This document shows positions 27,697 to 34,840 of a stretch of DNA of 64,000 nucleotides, in pieces (within the stretch, counting starts at the first letter, position 1; every line of letters begins with the position of its first letter). The stretch comes from Saprospirales bacterium (GTDB lineage Bacteria; Bacteroidota; Bacteroidia; Chitinophagales; Saprospiraceae). The stretch lies in NCBI GenBank assembly GCA_002698985.1, contig PAAY01000035.1, forward strand, positions 94,222 through 158,221, in the 5' to 3' direction. The notes under the pieces were generated by a model. That model was not told the DNA's origin. It saw only the letters and a program-made list of their open reading frames with translations, and made no database searches. The translations under genes and the position numbers were made by a program.

Positions 27697-27819
27697 AGGG
27701 ACAACCAGAAAGCCATTGGTAGAGCAAAATAGACTTAATGGAGTTAAGTGCAATTAGTCTATATTGGCCTTTCTTGTTAGAAATTTGAGTTCGCTCAGTC
27801 ATTTCTAATGGTTGTCCCT
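27697..27819. repeat. Imperfect palindromic segment bounded by AGGGACAACCA / TGGTTGTCCCT
   Basis: AGGGACAACCA at 27697-27707 is repeated inverted at 27809-27819, and smaller inverted matches lie inside (AGAAAGCCA against TGGCCTTTCT, AGACTTAATG against CAATTAGTCT). The right arm overlaps the end of the gene remnant at 27805. It could be a folded RNA element, a small mobile element end, or a duplication. Confidence is low because several arms carry mismatches. Confidence 0.35.
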
Positions 27820-27966
27820 ATAAGCAGCACGAAATTTATCCAATGTGTCGAGCCCGCTCATCACTACTGCCAAGTTGACCCGAAGAAGCAGTTGGGAGAA
27901 GTCTCCTGAAAAACTTCCCCGATCTAGTACTAATTGAGCTTCAACTGATACTTTTGCAAATTCCTT
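27805..27966 (-). pseudogene. C-terminal gene remnant
   Basis: In the 483-base gap 27621-28103 the minus strand carries a 53-codon open stretch with protein-like composition, running from just after a TAA into 'VLDRGSFSGDFSQLLLRV', 'MSGLDTLDKFRAAYRDNH' and a stop. Most of it lacks an upstream start, although a short ATG-led end is possible. It looks like the tail of a larger deleted gene. The family is not recognised. Confidence 0.35.
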
Positions 27967-27977
27967 TTATACCCAAG

Positions 27978-28060
27978 TCGAAGTAGTTTGGGAAAACCCC
28001 AACTTTAAACTTCAGTAGGTGGTAGGAGTTTGGCCGGCTTCGCCGCCCAAACCACTTCGT
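27978..28060. repeat. Long imperfect inverted repeat
   Basis: GAAGTAGTTTGGG (27978-27990) pairs with CCCAAACCACTTC (28048-28060) with one mismatch. Inside the right half lies a second stem, TTTGGCCGGC with GCCGCCCAAA around a TTC loop. No oligo-T tail follows on the minus strand. It may be a transcript-end structure or a small transposable element relic between the oxidase and ferredoxin transcription units. Confidence 0.35.
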
Positions 28061-28103
28061 TTTGAGTATAGCTTGACCACATTTCAGCATAGTTCAGATT
28101 TAT

Positions 28104-29303
28104 TCAATTTGTCAGAAAAATCGGGACGGATTTTACTGAGAATTCATTTCTGATTTGCAAAATATATTGTCCTGCCGGCAAGCCCCTTGTATCCAATTCA
28201 ATGGAAGACGAATTAAAACTTTGGGTCAACAATCTAATACCATTCAAGTCATAAACGGAGAGCCTCTTTAAGCTGTTTGGGTCCGGGGTTACCGCCACTC
28301 TCAAAAGTGTGCTGGCAGGATTTGGACTTACACGGACTTGAAAATTAATGTTCACAGCACTGGTGTTTGTAGCTTCATCAAATTTTACCGGAATCTCATT
28401 ATTGAACAGCATATCATCATCGTACATGTCAAAGTAAGCCACATTTACAATGCCATTAAAACTGCTGTCTGGGTCAAGGACTACCATGTACCGCTCTCCG
28501 GGAAAAATTTCAACTGTGTCTCTTTGATCGAATATTGGTAAAGGCCTGCCATCAGATGATACAACAGTAGCATTAAGCTGCGAAGGGAAACAATACTTGT
28601 GCACCCCATATCCCGCATTAGCTATCCTAATCAGGACAACATCCTCTTTGACTGCTTCAATAGCGACATCAGCTGCAGATAATTGTTGTTTGGATTTTCC
28701 ATTTACCAGAAAATATTGAGGGTGGTACAACGGTACGTCCTTGCCTGAGGGGGGGCTTTCATGCCAATTCACATCAACTTCCGAACTCATCCAAAGATAT
28801 TCCTTGTCATAGGCTGGTCCTCCAGTCCAGGCAGTTTGTGAGCCGTCAGATGGAGTGACAATGATGGCGCCATACATGCCCATTTGGAAGTGCACGACTG
28901 ATTCAACATGACAATGGTACATGTAGGTGCCAGCATGGGGTGCAATGAATGTATAAGTGCCAGTTCCCATCATTCCTGGAATTTCAAATGAGGTTTGAGG
29001 AACACCATCATTCATTTGATCTACATCAAGACCATGCAAGTGTACGGTATGAGCAAGAGGTGATTGATTGGTTACATTCAAAGTGACCAACTCTCCTTCC
29101 CGAACAATGATGGTCGGCCCTGGTAATGCGGCAGTTTCGCCAAACTCATCTACAAACCCCCACACATCGGTGTTAGATCCATCCCAAAGCTGCAAGTTGC
29201 CAGCCATCCTTGCATACAAGTTAAAAGTTGACTGTGCAATTGAATGCTGGCTGTTGGCACAGAACATCAGAATAATTATGCAGACCAAAACTAAATATTT
29301 CAT
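28104..29303 (-). CDS. Secreted cupredoxin-type oxidase subunit with intact domain 1 only, T9SS tail
   Basis: 399 residues from the ATG at 29303 (a TTG six codons earlier overlaps the previous stop). Signal peptide about 1-24. Domain 1 is complete: H85-x2-H88-x-H90-G and H130-C131-H132-x5-H138-x4-M143, giving a type 1 copper site plus four trinuclear-cluster histidines. Domain 2 (about 165-310) keeps the cupredoxin outline ('YFLVNGKSK', 'VEIFPGERYMVVLD') but lacks both HxHG and HxH: 'GVHKYCFPS' and 'VNVAYFDMYDD' stand in their places. Residues 325-399 are a T9SS type A sorting domain ('VSPNPASTLLRV', 'YDLNGIRLL'). It follows the partner gene at 29314 by 10 bases; the partner has the missing half. 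Confidence 0.8.
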   Translation of the reverse strand: MKYLVLVCIIILMFCANSQHSIAQSTFNLYARMAGNLQLWDGSNTDVWGFVDEFGETAALPGPTIIVREGELVTLNVTNQSPLAHTVHLHGLDVDQMNDGVPQTSFEIPGMMGTGTYTFIAPHAGTYMYHCHVESVVHFQMGMYGAIIVTPSDGSQTAWTGGPAYDKEYLWMSSEVDVNWHESPPSGKDVPLYHPQYFLVNGKSKQQLSAADVAIEAVKEDVVLIRIANAGYGVHKYCFPSQLNATVVSSDGRPLPIFDQRDTVEIFPGERYMVVLDPDSSFNGIVNVAYFDMYDDDMLFNNEIPVKFDEATNTSAVNINFQVRVSPNPASTLLRVAVTPDPNSLKRLSVYDLNGIRLLTQSFNSSSIELDTRGLPAGQYILQIRNEFSVKSVPIFLTN

Positions 29304-29313
29304 AAAGCAACTT

Positions 29314-30474
29314 TTATTCAAAACTCATGATCAGCAACATACCGTTGGGGTATTCACCACCCCCGGTTATAGCCACAAGGTTATGGTCATGAACTGGGTA
29401 TTCGCCTGGTTTGTCAGGCACCAATTCCAGTTCCATGACTTCTCCAGCGAGCAACGGGACAGTATCTTTGATTAGATCAACCATCTGAGGCTTTTTCTTG
29501 GAATATTTTATTTTCACATGGAACCCGTGAAAATGGATAGAATGCTTCATTATTCCCGAGTTGCAAATGAAAATATTGATGGTGTCACCCACCAACCCCT
29601 GGACAGCTGCTAAAGGATCTCCCTGAATTTCAGGAAAACGCTTGCCGTTTATGAAAAAGTAATCAGGCTGAAATTCAGTGAAGTCAACCATGCCGCCATT
29701 TGCCAATGATATATTTTTAGCAATTTCGTGTTCACGCAAGTTCCAAAAGAAGTGCTTGCCTGGTGATTCTTCAATTAGCATTATCCCAGAGAGTCCCAAA
29801 TAGGAATTGCCTTGTGAGTAGCTGTCATAATATCTGTAAACACCAGCAGATGACAGCTGAAAACCAAAAATCACTGAATCTCCTGGTGCAATTGGGGTAC
29901 TGGATGTCTGAATTCCATCTATGGCAAGATTGTGATAGGTTGTATCATTGTTGACAACAGTCAGTATGAGCGAATCCCCTTTTGAAAAGTGAAGAATTTC
30001 ATTGGTTGGATTAAATGTCCCCGACGAATTAAAAGCCAATGCAGGGAATTCTGCTCCCGATGTAGTTTGGGCTGATCCTCTATTAATAAAGAGTTTTTTA
30101 GTGACTAAATTACCAGGGAGTGCTGATATCTCAAATATACCACTAGCAGCCTGGTAATCTGTTCCTGAATTATCCATTATTACAAGAATTCTTGCTGTCT
30201 GTGTGCCAATGGCCGGCACCTCCCAATCTAATGAGAGTTGGTTCGAAGGAACATCTATTTGAATGGGCAGCCAGGATGATCCCCCGTCTTCAGAATAGTA
30301 GACATCCCAATTTTGAGTGTCATGAGGTATGACTATATGCCATGATATGGTAACAACAGTGCCAGGCATGAATACTTCTCCACCTACAGGATAATCGACA
30401 GCGACATGTGCCCTGCTCAAAAATGTCCATAACAGAAGAATTCCCAACAAAAATATTTTTTGCATTAATTTCAT
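29314..30474 (-). CDS. Secreted cupredoxin-type oxidase subunit with intact domain 2 only
   Basis: 386 residues. Signal peptide 1-22, then an Ig-like domain (about 24-120) of the 'YPVGGEVFMPGTVVTISW' Ser/Thr-rich-anchored type. The first cupredoxin domain (about 125-240) is degenerate: 'YHNLAIDG' replaces HxHG and 'YYDSYSQGNSYLGLSGIM' replaces HCH-x5-H-x4-M. The second domain is intact: H311-x2-H314-x-H316-G and H362-D363-H364, then 'GGGEYPNGML'. This is the half of a two-domain multicopper oxidase that the neighbouring gene lacks. Its start overlaps the upstream YdjM-like stop (ATGA). Confidence 0.78.
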   Translation of the reverse strand: MKLMQKIFLLGILLLWTFLSRAHVAVDYPVGGEVFMPGTVVTISWHIVIPHDTQNWDVYYSEDGGSSWLPIQIDVPSNQLSLDWEVPAIGTQTARILVIMDNSGTDYQAASGIFEISALPGNLVTKKLFINRGSAQTTSGAEFPALAFNSSGTFNPTNEILHFSKGDSLILTVVNNDTTYHNLAIDGIQTSSTPIAPGDSVIFGFQLSSAGVYRYYDSYSQGNSYLGLSGIMLIEESPGKHFFWNLREHEIAKNISLANGGMVDFTEFQPDYFFINGKRFPEIQGDPLAAVQGLVGDTINIFICNSGIMKHSIHFHGFHVKIKYSKKKPQMVDLIKDTVPLLAGEVMELELVPDKPGEYPVHDHNLVAITGGGEYPNGMLLIMSFE

Positions 30475-31526
30475 TGTACAAGTTTTGACGGATTTGTAGT
30501 AAATGTACCCACGTCTGACAATTTATGTCCGAAAACTCTTTTCCAGCGAGACGTAAACAACTGTTTGTCATGTGTTTTGGTTACCATCATTTTGGACTCC
30601 AGGATTGTCCGACCTTCATCAGATTTGCTCAATTCAATAAATGCAGTACTGGGACTTGGATCTAGTTCGTATCCCTGTGTAAGATGGCACTTTAAGTGGT
30701 AAACACGCACTTTGCCTTCTTCCTCTCTGGTCAAAAATACTCCATCAACATATCGCATCACTTTCTCCATGATATCAGTATCAAATGAGTTTAAAAGGCT
30801 ATTGTCTGACTGATAACTGACCAGCGATATGTTATTATCTTTGTCAAAGACGGAATAATCTCCAACAACCCAACCAGCGGAAGTGACTGCTATGCCGTGC
30901 CAATAGAAACTTCCTGCAGATGATGGAATTACAACCACACGTTCTGGAACAATATTAGCCCTGGCAAATGTGTCAATAAATAGGTGCTTAACATGAAGGT
31001 AATTGAATAGAGTCAACATAGCATAAATTAACGAAATTCCAAGCCCTGTCAGATTTGCTATTTTTCTTTTTGAGGGAGCTTTTTTGGAGAACAGGTAAAG
31101 CAAAAGCCCCATCAGGGCAGGAACTGTGAACACAGGGTCCACAACATTGATATTTCCGATTGAAAATTGGGAATCAGAGAAGGGGTGTAAAATTCTAGTT
31201 CCATAACTCGTCATTACATCCAAAAGCACATGAGATGTTAAGGCTACAAATACAACCATACCCCATCTTATTGGGTTGCTATTATTTCTTAACCTGAGGA
31301 GGATGCTGGTCGAAGCCGATAGGAAAAGAATGAAAAAAATTGAATGTGACAATCCTCTGTGTAACAACAGTGAATCGGCTTGATCATAAAAAAGGGTGAG
31401 CAGTGTATCCACATCAGGGACAAGGGCTGCCAGTCCCCCAACCAAAGCAGTTCTTTTCCCAAGCTGGTCTTCAAATAGGACCACCGAGGATGAAGCGCCG
31501 ATTACTATGTGCGTTAATATATCCAT
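30471..31526 (-). CDS. YdjM-type predicted inner-membrane metal-dependent hydrolase
   Basis: 351 residues. The N-terminus 'MDILTHIVIGASSSVVLF' and 'HRGLSHSIFFILFLSA' with 'VPDVDTLLTLF' are typical of the YdjM/YfhO family (predicted membrane-bound zinc hydrolase, LexA-regulated in enterics). Four or five helices occupy residues 1-185; the C-terminal half is soluble. Function is not established. It is directly upstream of and overlaps the split oxidase pair. Confidence 0.75.
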   Translation of the reverse strand: MDILTHIVIGASSSVVLFEDQLGKRTALVGGLAALVPDVDTLLTLFYDQADSLLLHRGLSHSIFFILFLSASTSILLRLRNNSNPIRWGMVVFVALTSHVLLDVMTSYGTRILHPFSDSQFSIGNINVVDPVFTVPALMGLLLYLFSKKAPSKRKIANLTGLGISLIYAMLTLFNYLHVKHLFIDTFARANIVPERVVVIPSSAGSFYWHGIAVTSAGWVVGDYSVFDKDNNISLVSYQSDNSLLNSFDTDIMEKVMRYVDGVFLTREEEGKVRVYHLKCHLTQGYELDPSPSTAFIELSKSDEGRTILESKMMVTKTHDKQLFTSRWKRVFGHKLSDVGTFTTNPSKLVQ

Positions 31527-31593
31527 GCTAATTATTCGAGATGAGCAAAGGATATTGACTTGTCATTGAGATTCATTCCGGATATCGGATCAC

Positions 31594-31932
31594 TTACAAT
31601 GCGTCAATTCCTTTAGATTTGTTACGAACTTTGTAAACTTCATCTACCTCCATTATGCAAATGATTCCATCTCCGCGCTTGCCTGTAGTTCCGCTTTTTT
31701 GAATAATTTCAACAACAGACTCTACTTCTTTGTCAGGGCATACAATTTCAATCTTTACCATCGGGCAATGAAGAAATGGAAATCTGAGTGTAGGAAAATT
31801 CTCAGTGGGATCAGTGTATAGCCCTGTCCCTTCGCATTCAGAAAAGCTCATGCAGCAATATCCATTGAGCTTTAATGCCTGATGAACATCGCTGGCCTTT
31901 ATGGGTCGAATAAATGCTTTTACTTCTTTCAT
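31594..31932 (-). CDS. PII signal-transduction paralogue with variant T-loop
   Basis: 112 residues, the canonical PII length. 'KEVKAFIRPIKASDVHQALKLNG' and 'MVKIEIVCPDKEVESVVEIIQKSGTTGKRGDGIICI' match GlnB in order, including the TGKxGDG ATP-binding B-loop region. The T-loop (about 36-58) is unlike GlnB/GlnK: it lacks the uridylylated Tyr context and carries acidic and Cys residues. PII paralogues linked to heavy-metal RND genes are known as a separate group (PII-NG). Its place in this metal island fits that group. Whether it binds ATP, metal or both is untested. Confidence 0.78.
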   Translation of the reverse strand: MKEVKAFIRPIKASDVHQALKLNGYCCMSFSECEGTGLYTDPTENFPTLRFPFLHCPMVKIEIVCPDKEVESVVEIIQKSGTTGKRGDGIICIMEVDEVYKVRNKSKGIDAL

Positions 31933-31962
31933 TGGAAAAAGATTGTTGGTGAATTGATCCTT

Positions 31963-32217
31963 TTATTCATTCAGCAAATCCTTGCAACAAGGAAGCGTGT
32001 CATCGGATTTTTTCCTTGTGCCAATTCGGACCATTATAGCCATGTACAAAGGACTGTAATGCTCTACAATCATGTCAGCCACCTTCACGTTGATAGTTGG
32101 GTCCGAAATTGCAATATTCAGTGCGACTCCAATTGTTTCCATCAAAAGATTTTCATCATCCTCCATTTCCTGGTAGAATGCATCCTTCGTGGCTTTGTCA
32201 TTAAACTTTCTTTCCAT
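31963..32217 (-). CDS. Small hypothetical protein
   Basis: 84 residues from the ATG at 32217 (a TTG three codons earlier is unlikely). Sequence 'KDAFYQEMEDDENLLMETIGVALNIAISDP' followed by 'MAIMVRIGTRKK' and a terminal CC pair ('LPCCKDLLNE'). No recognised domain. It precedes the PII gene by 30 bases and may be cotranscribed; the terminal Cys pair could bind metal. Confidence 0.45.
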   Translation of the reverse strand: MERKFNDKATKDAFYQEMEDDENLLMETIGVALNIAISDPTINVKVADMIVEHYSPLYMAIMVRIGTRKKSDDTLPCCKDLLNE

Positions 32218-32244
32218 GACGATCAAGTTTGGTGAAATGAGAAA

Positions 32245-32334
32245 TTAATCCTCTTTATTCTTCTCTCCAATTGCAATAAATAGTAGCATCAAAGCAACTA
32301 TTAAGAGCAGGAGTATGGTTGCAAAGTGAATCAT
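32245..32334 (-). CDS. 29-residue membrane peptide
   Basis: An ATG at 32334 opens a 29-codon frame that encodes one hydrophobic helix ('IHFATILLLLIVALMLLFIA') followed by a charged end ('GEKNKED'). It is shorter than usual gene-finding limits. The position, 27 bases upstream of the 84-residue gene and downstream of a strong hairpin, is consistent with a real leader of the PII unit, but it could be chance. Confidence 0.4.
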   Translation of the reverse strand: MIHFATILLLLIVALMLLFIAIGEKNKED

Positions 32335-32346
32335 GAGTTGGGTCAG

Positions 32347-32401
32347 TTTTATTGGCTTCTGGCAAATAATAACAGGTTATATTTGCCAGAAGCCAATAAA
32401 A
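32347..32401 (-). terminator. 22-bp perfect inverted repeat, probable bidirectional terminator
   Basis: 32347-32368 and 32380-32401 are exact 22-base inverted copies around an 11-base loop, with T/A runs at both outer edges. It starts immediately after the stop of the SHOCT gene (32403), so it very probably ends the transcript that runs from the S2P/NDH-2 genes. It separates that unit from the PII/oxidase unit. Confidence 0.75.
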
Positions 32402-32402
32402 A

Positions 32403-32597
32403 TTATAGTTCTCTTTCTAGTTCCCTTAGTCTTTCCTCAAATTCTTCTGAAGAAATTTCCCCATTTGCAAATCTCTTTCTAAGAATTCGGATCGACTCAT
32501 CCTCATTATTGGGCGTTGTTCCCTGACTTCCTTTTGAAATAAATAGCCACAATAAAGCGACTAATACAGCGATCAGGATTATCCATAATATCATCAT
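32403..32597 (-). CDS. SHOCT-domain small membrane protein
   Basis: 64 residues. One helix ('MILWIILIAVLVALLWLFIS') and a C-terminal SHOCT motif ('RILRKRFANGEISSEEFEERLREL'). SHOCT domains are short oligomerisation modules common in heavy-metal and stress operons. It is the last gene before the 22-bp hairpin. Confidence 0.8.
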   Translation of the reverse strand: MMILWIILIAVLVALLWLFISKGSQGTTPNNEDESIRILRKRFANGEISSEEFEERLRELEREL

Positions 32598-32608
32598 AGT
32601 GCAAGTGG

Positions 32609-33076
32609 TTATTGGTGATGCATTTCATGCCCATTCTGGTTATTCATCTGATTGCCAGACATTTCGTTGGGCATGTTTTTCATCATTTCCTTACACTTTT
32701 CACGACATTCATCTGACATCATTCCCTTATCAACCATCATGTCCATCATTTAACCCATCATTTGGTGGTTGCCCATCATGCCTTCCATCATCTGTGCCAT
32801 TGCGTCTCCATCCTGGCCCATCATCTTCATCATTTCCTTGTTACCCATCATCATCTTCATCATTTCCTTGCTGTTCATCATCATCATTTTCGCATGATCA
32901 TTTGACATCATTTTTTCCATCAGTTCCATTGTTAGCTCGTGGTCATCTAAAATTGCTGAATAAAGATTGTCTCTGGATTCAGCGTTTTTAAGTAATGCGT
33001 TTACATCAGCAGGTTGATTACAACCTAACAGGAAGATAAACATAGTGGCAAAAGAAAAAATCATCATTCGCTTCAT
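32609..33076 (-). pseudogene. Met/His-rich lipoprotein gene with an in-frame stop
   Basis: Two stretches in one frame are separated by a single TAA at 32750-32752. The first (33076 to 32753, 107-108 codons) has a lipoprotein signal ('FLLGCNQPAD') and a long Met-rich segment (KEMMKMMMGNKEMMKMM) suited to binding soft metals. The second (32749 to 32609, 46 codons) goes straight on with Met, Cys and His ('MMSDECREKCKEMM', 'GHEMHHQ'). The Cys pairs and His in the second part look functional and are conserved in type with the first, so this is one gene cut by a recent nonsense change or an assembly error. Alternatively the ATG right after the stop could restart translation. Confidence 0.65.
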
Positions 33077-33112
33077 GACTCAATGTATTTTATTGTGAAA
33101 AATGAAAATTCA

Positions 33113-33739
33113 TTACGGTATCATTTCAGTGATGCTTCCACAGTCCAACATTTTAGCACCGAAATATGGGTTTCTAATTTTATGGGAATCAGTAAGCCAA
33201 TAAGCTCCCTTTTCTTCGAAAGCCATTGGACAATACGCAACATGTACATCCAAACCGTCAATGTTAAAACTTTTAAAAGTACAGTATAGAAACTCAGTAA
33301 TGTGGCTGAAATAGGACCTTTTCATCTCCAATTCCTTTGTATGGAGAAATTCAGTCAAATTTTTGTAGTAGCCTGATTGGTGATTTAACCAGGTTGTTAT
33401 TGCCACACTATCAGTTGAGGGGTCTGGGATCATTTCTAGCAAGAATCTCATTTCCTCAGCGGCATTATTGGCTGCAACAGAATCACTGTTAACCAAGGCG
33501 TTTTCCAATCTAAGGTAACTCGAGAAAAAAGTCTCTATCTGTTGGTTGAATTCTCTGGAGGCATCTGCTTTATTTTTCAGAACTGCAATGCCTTGATGTG
33601 CCAGGTTATCTGCCAGTTTTAAATGCTCTTCGTGCATTTTTTCCTCGTTTTGAGCAGGATTACTGTTTGAATTCTGACTTTGGCAACCTGCCAAAATCAG
33701 AATAATTGCGATGATATTAGTCAAGACAATCAGTCTCAT
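33113..33739 (-). CDS. DUF3347 lipoprotein
   Basis: 208 residues. Lipobox 'LILAGCQSQ' near 19. The C-terminal part carries the DUF3347 signature, ending 'VAYCPMAFEEKGAYWL', 'IRNPYFGAKMLDCG', closely matching the C-terminus of the CusB-like protein at 39673. DUF3347 is linked to copper efflux adaptors and its Cys/Met positions suggest metal binding. This copy is free-standing; the middle is helical. Confidence 0.8.
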   Translation of the reverse strand: MRLIVLTNIIAIILILAGCQSQNSNSNPAQNEEKMHEEHLKLADNLAHQGIAVLKNKADASREFNQQIETFFSSYLRLENALVNSDSVAANNAAEEMRFLLEMIPDPSTDSVAITTWLNHQSGYYKNLTEFLHTKELEMKRSYFSHITEFLYCTFKSFNIDGLDVHVAYCPMAFEEKGAYWLTDSHKIRNPYFGAKMLDCGSITEMIP

Positions 33740-33742
33740 ACG

Positions 33743-34840
33743 CTAAAAATTTATGTTACTCTCCATGCCAGCTTTGTAGACAAGAATTACTTCCGCTATA
33801 TTTTCCAAATCAAGCACTCCGACAAGTTTCCCCTCTTCAAAAACAGGCGAAAAGGATGCTCCGGCTTTATCCATGAGTTCACGTGCTATATCCAGTTTCG
33901 TTTGTGGGGTCAATTCTGGATAATTTCGCTGGGTAATATTCCTCAAAGGGGCCAATTTGCCTAATTCACTCAACCCTTTAATGATTTCATCCTTTGTGAT
34001 GAATCCAACTATATGATCATTCTCAGAAATCAGGAACGCTTTTTCCTGTCCGTTTAACAGTTGTTCAACAGCTCGCTCGATGGGCTCATTTGAAGGCAGA
34101 ATCGTATAGTTTTTCATCAGAATATTTCCAACGCTATATTTTGAAAGTACTGATCGTGTACTTTCGTAATTTGACTCTGCTCCGGCCCCCAGGAAAACAA
34201 ATAACCCGATGAAGACCAGCCAGACGTTTGAGAATATTCCCAGGAAAACAAACCCTATTGCTAAAAATTGACCGGTCAGTGCTGCAATTTCTGTGGCTTT
34301 GGTCCGGTCCAATTTCATTGCCAGTATTGCTCTTAATACCCTGCCCCCATCCATCGGGAAGGCTGGAATAAGGTTGAAACCAGCCAGTAGAACATTTACT
34401 ATCAAAAGATTGAATAGGAAGTTGGAGGATGACATGTGCGAGTTCATGTCCAGCATATTCGGTATTCCATTGGTTTGCTTGAGTATAAAAAAAAGTACAA
34501 TAGAAATTCCTAGATTGACAGCCGGACCAGCGAGCGCCACCCATAGCTCTTGAATGGGTTTTTCAGGCATTTTTTCCATATTGGCTACTCCCCCTATAGG
34601 AAGAAGCACGATGTTTTGGGTGGTGATGCTGTATCGTTTTCCCGTGAGAGCATGCCCCAACTCATGGAGCAATACACAAGCGAATAATGCCAGGATAAAG
34701 ACAACACCTAAAAGCCCTTCCTCCAAGGCATGCCCCATGTTGAAATGGCTAAAAAACACCCAACCTAATAGGATGAGAAACGTCCAGTGGGCTTTTATTT
34801 CAATTCCAGAAATTGTCCCTATTTTAATTGACCATTTCAT
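33743..34840 (-). CDS. Site-2 protease family zinc metalloprotease with CBS pair
   Basis: 365 residues from the ATG at 34840 (another ATG at 34852 adds four). Five or six membrane helices. The zinc site is 'LLHELGHALTG' (HExxH) with 'GFNLIPAFPMDGGRVLRA' (third ligand Asp). Residues 235-360 form a tandem CBS domain. The Rip3/SpoIVFB-like architecture cleaves membrane-embedded substrates, often anti-sigma factors, with ligand-sensing CBS domains. The substrate is unknown. The start overlaps NDH-2, giving coupled expression. Confidence 0.87.
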   Translation of the reverse strand: MKWSIKIGTISGIEIKAHWTFLILLGWVFFSHFNMGHALEEGLLGVVFILALFACVLLHELGHALTGKRYSITTQNIVLLPIGGVANMEKMPEKPIQELWVALAGPAVNLGISIVLFFILKQTNGIPNMLDMNSHMSSSNFLFNLLIVNVLLAGFNLIPAFPMDGGRVLRAILAMKLDRTKATEIAALTGQFLAIGFVFLGIFSNVWLVFIGLFVFLGAGAESNYESTRSVLSKYSVGNILMKNYTILPSNEPIERAVEQLLNGQEKAFLISENDHIVGFITKDEIIKGLSELGKLAPLRNITQRNYPELTPQTKLDIARELMDKAGASFSPVFEEGKLVGVLDLENIAEVILVYKAGMESNINF

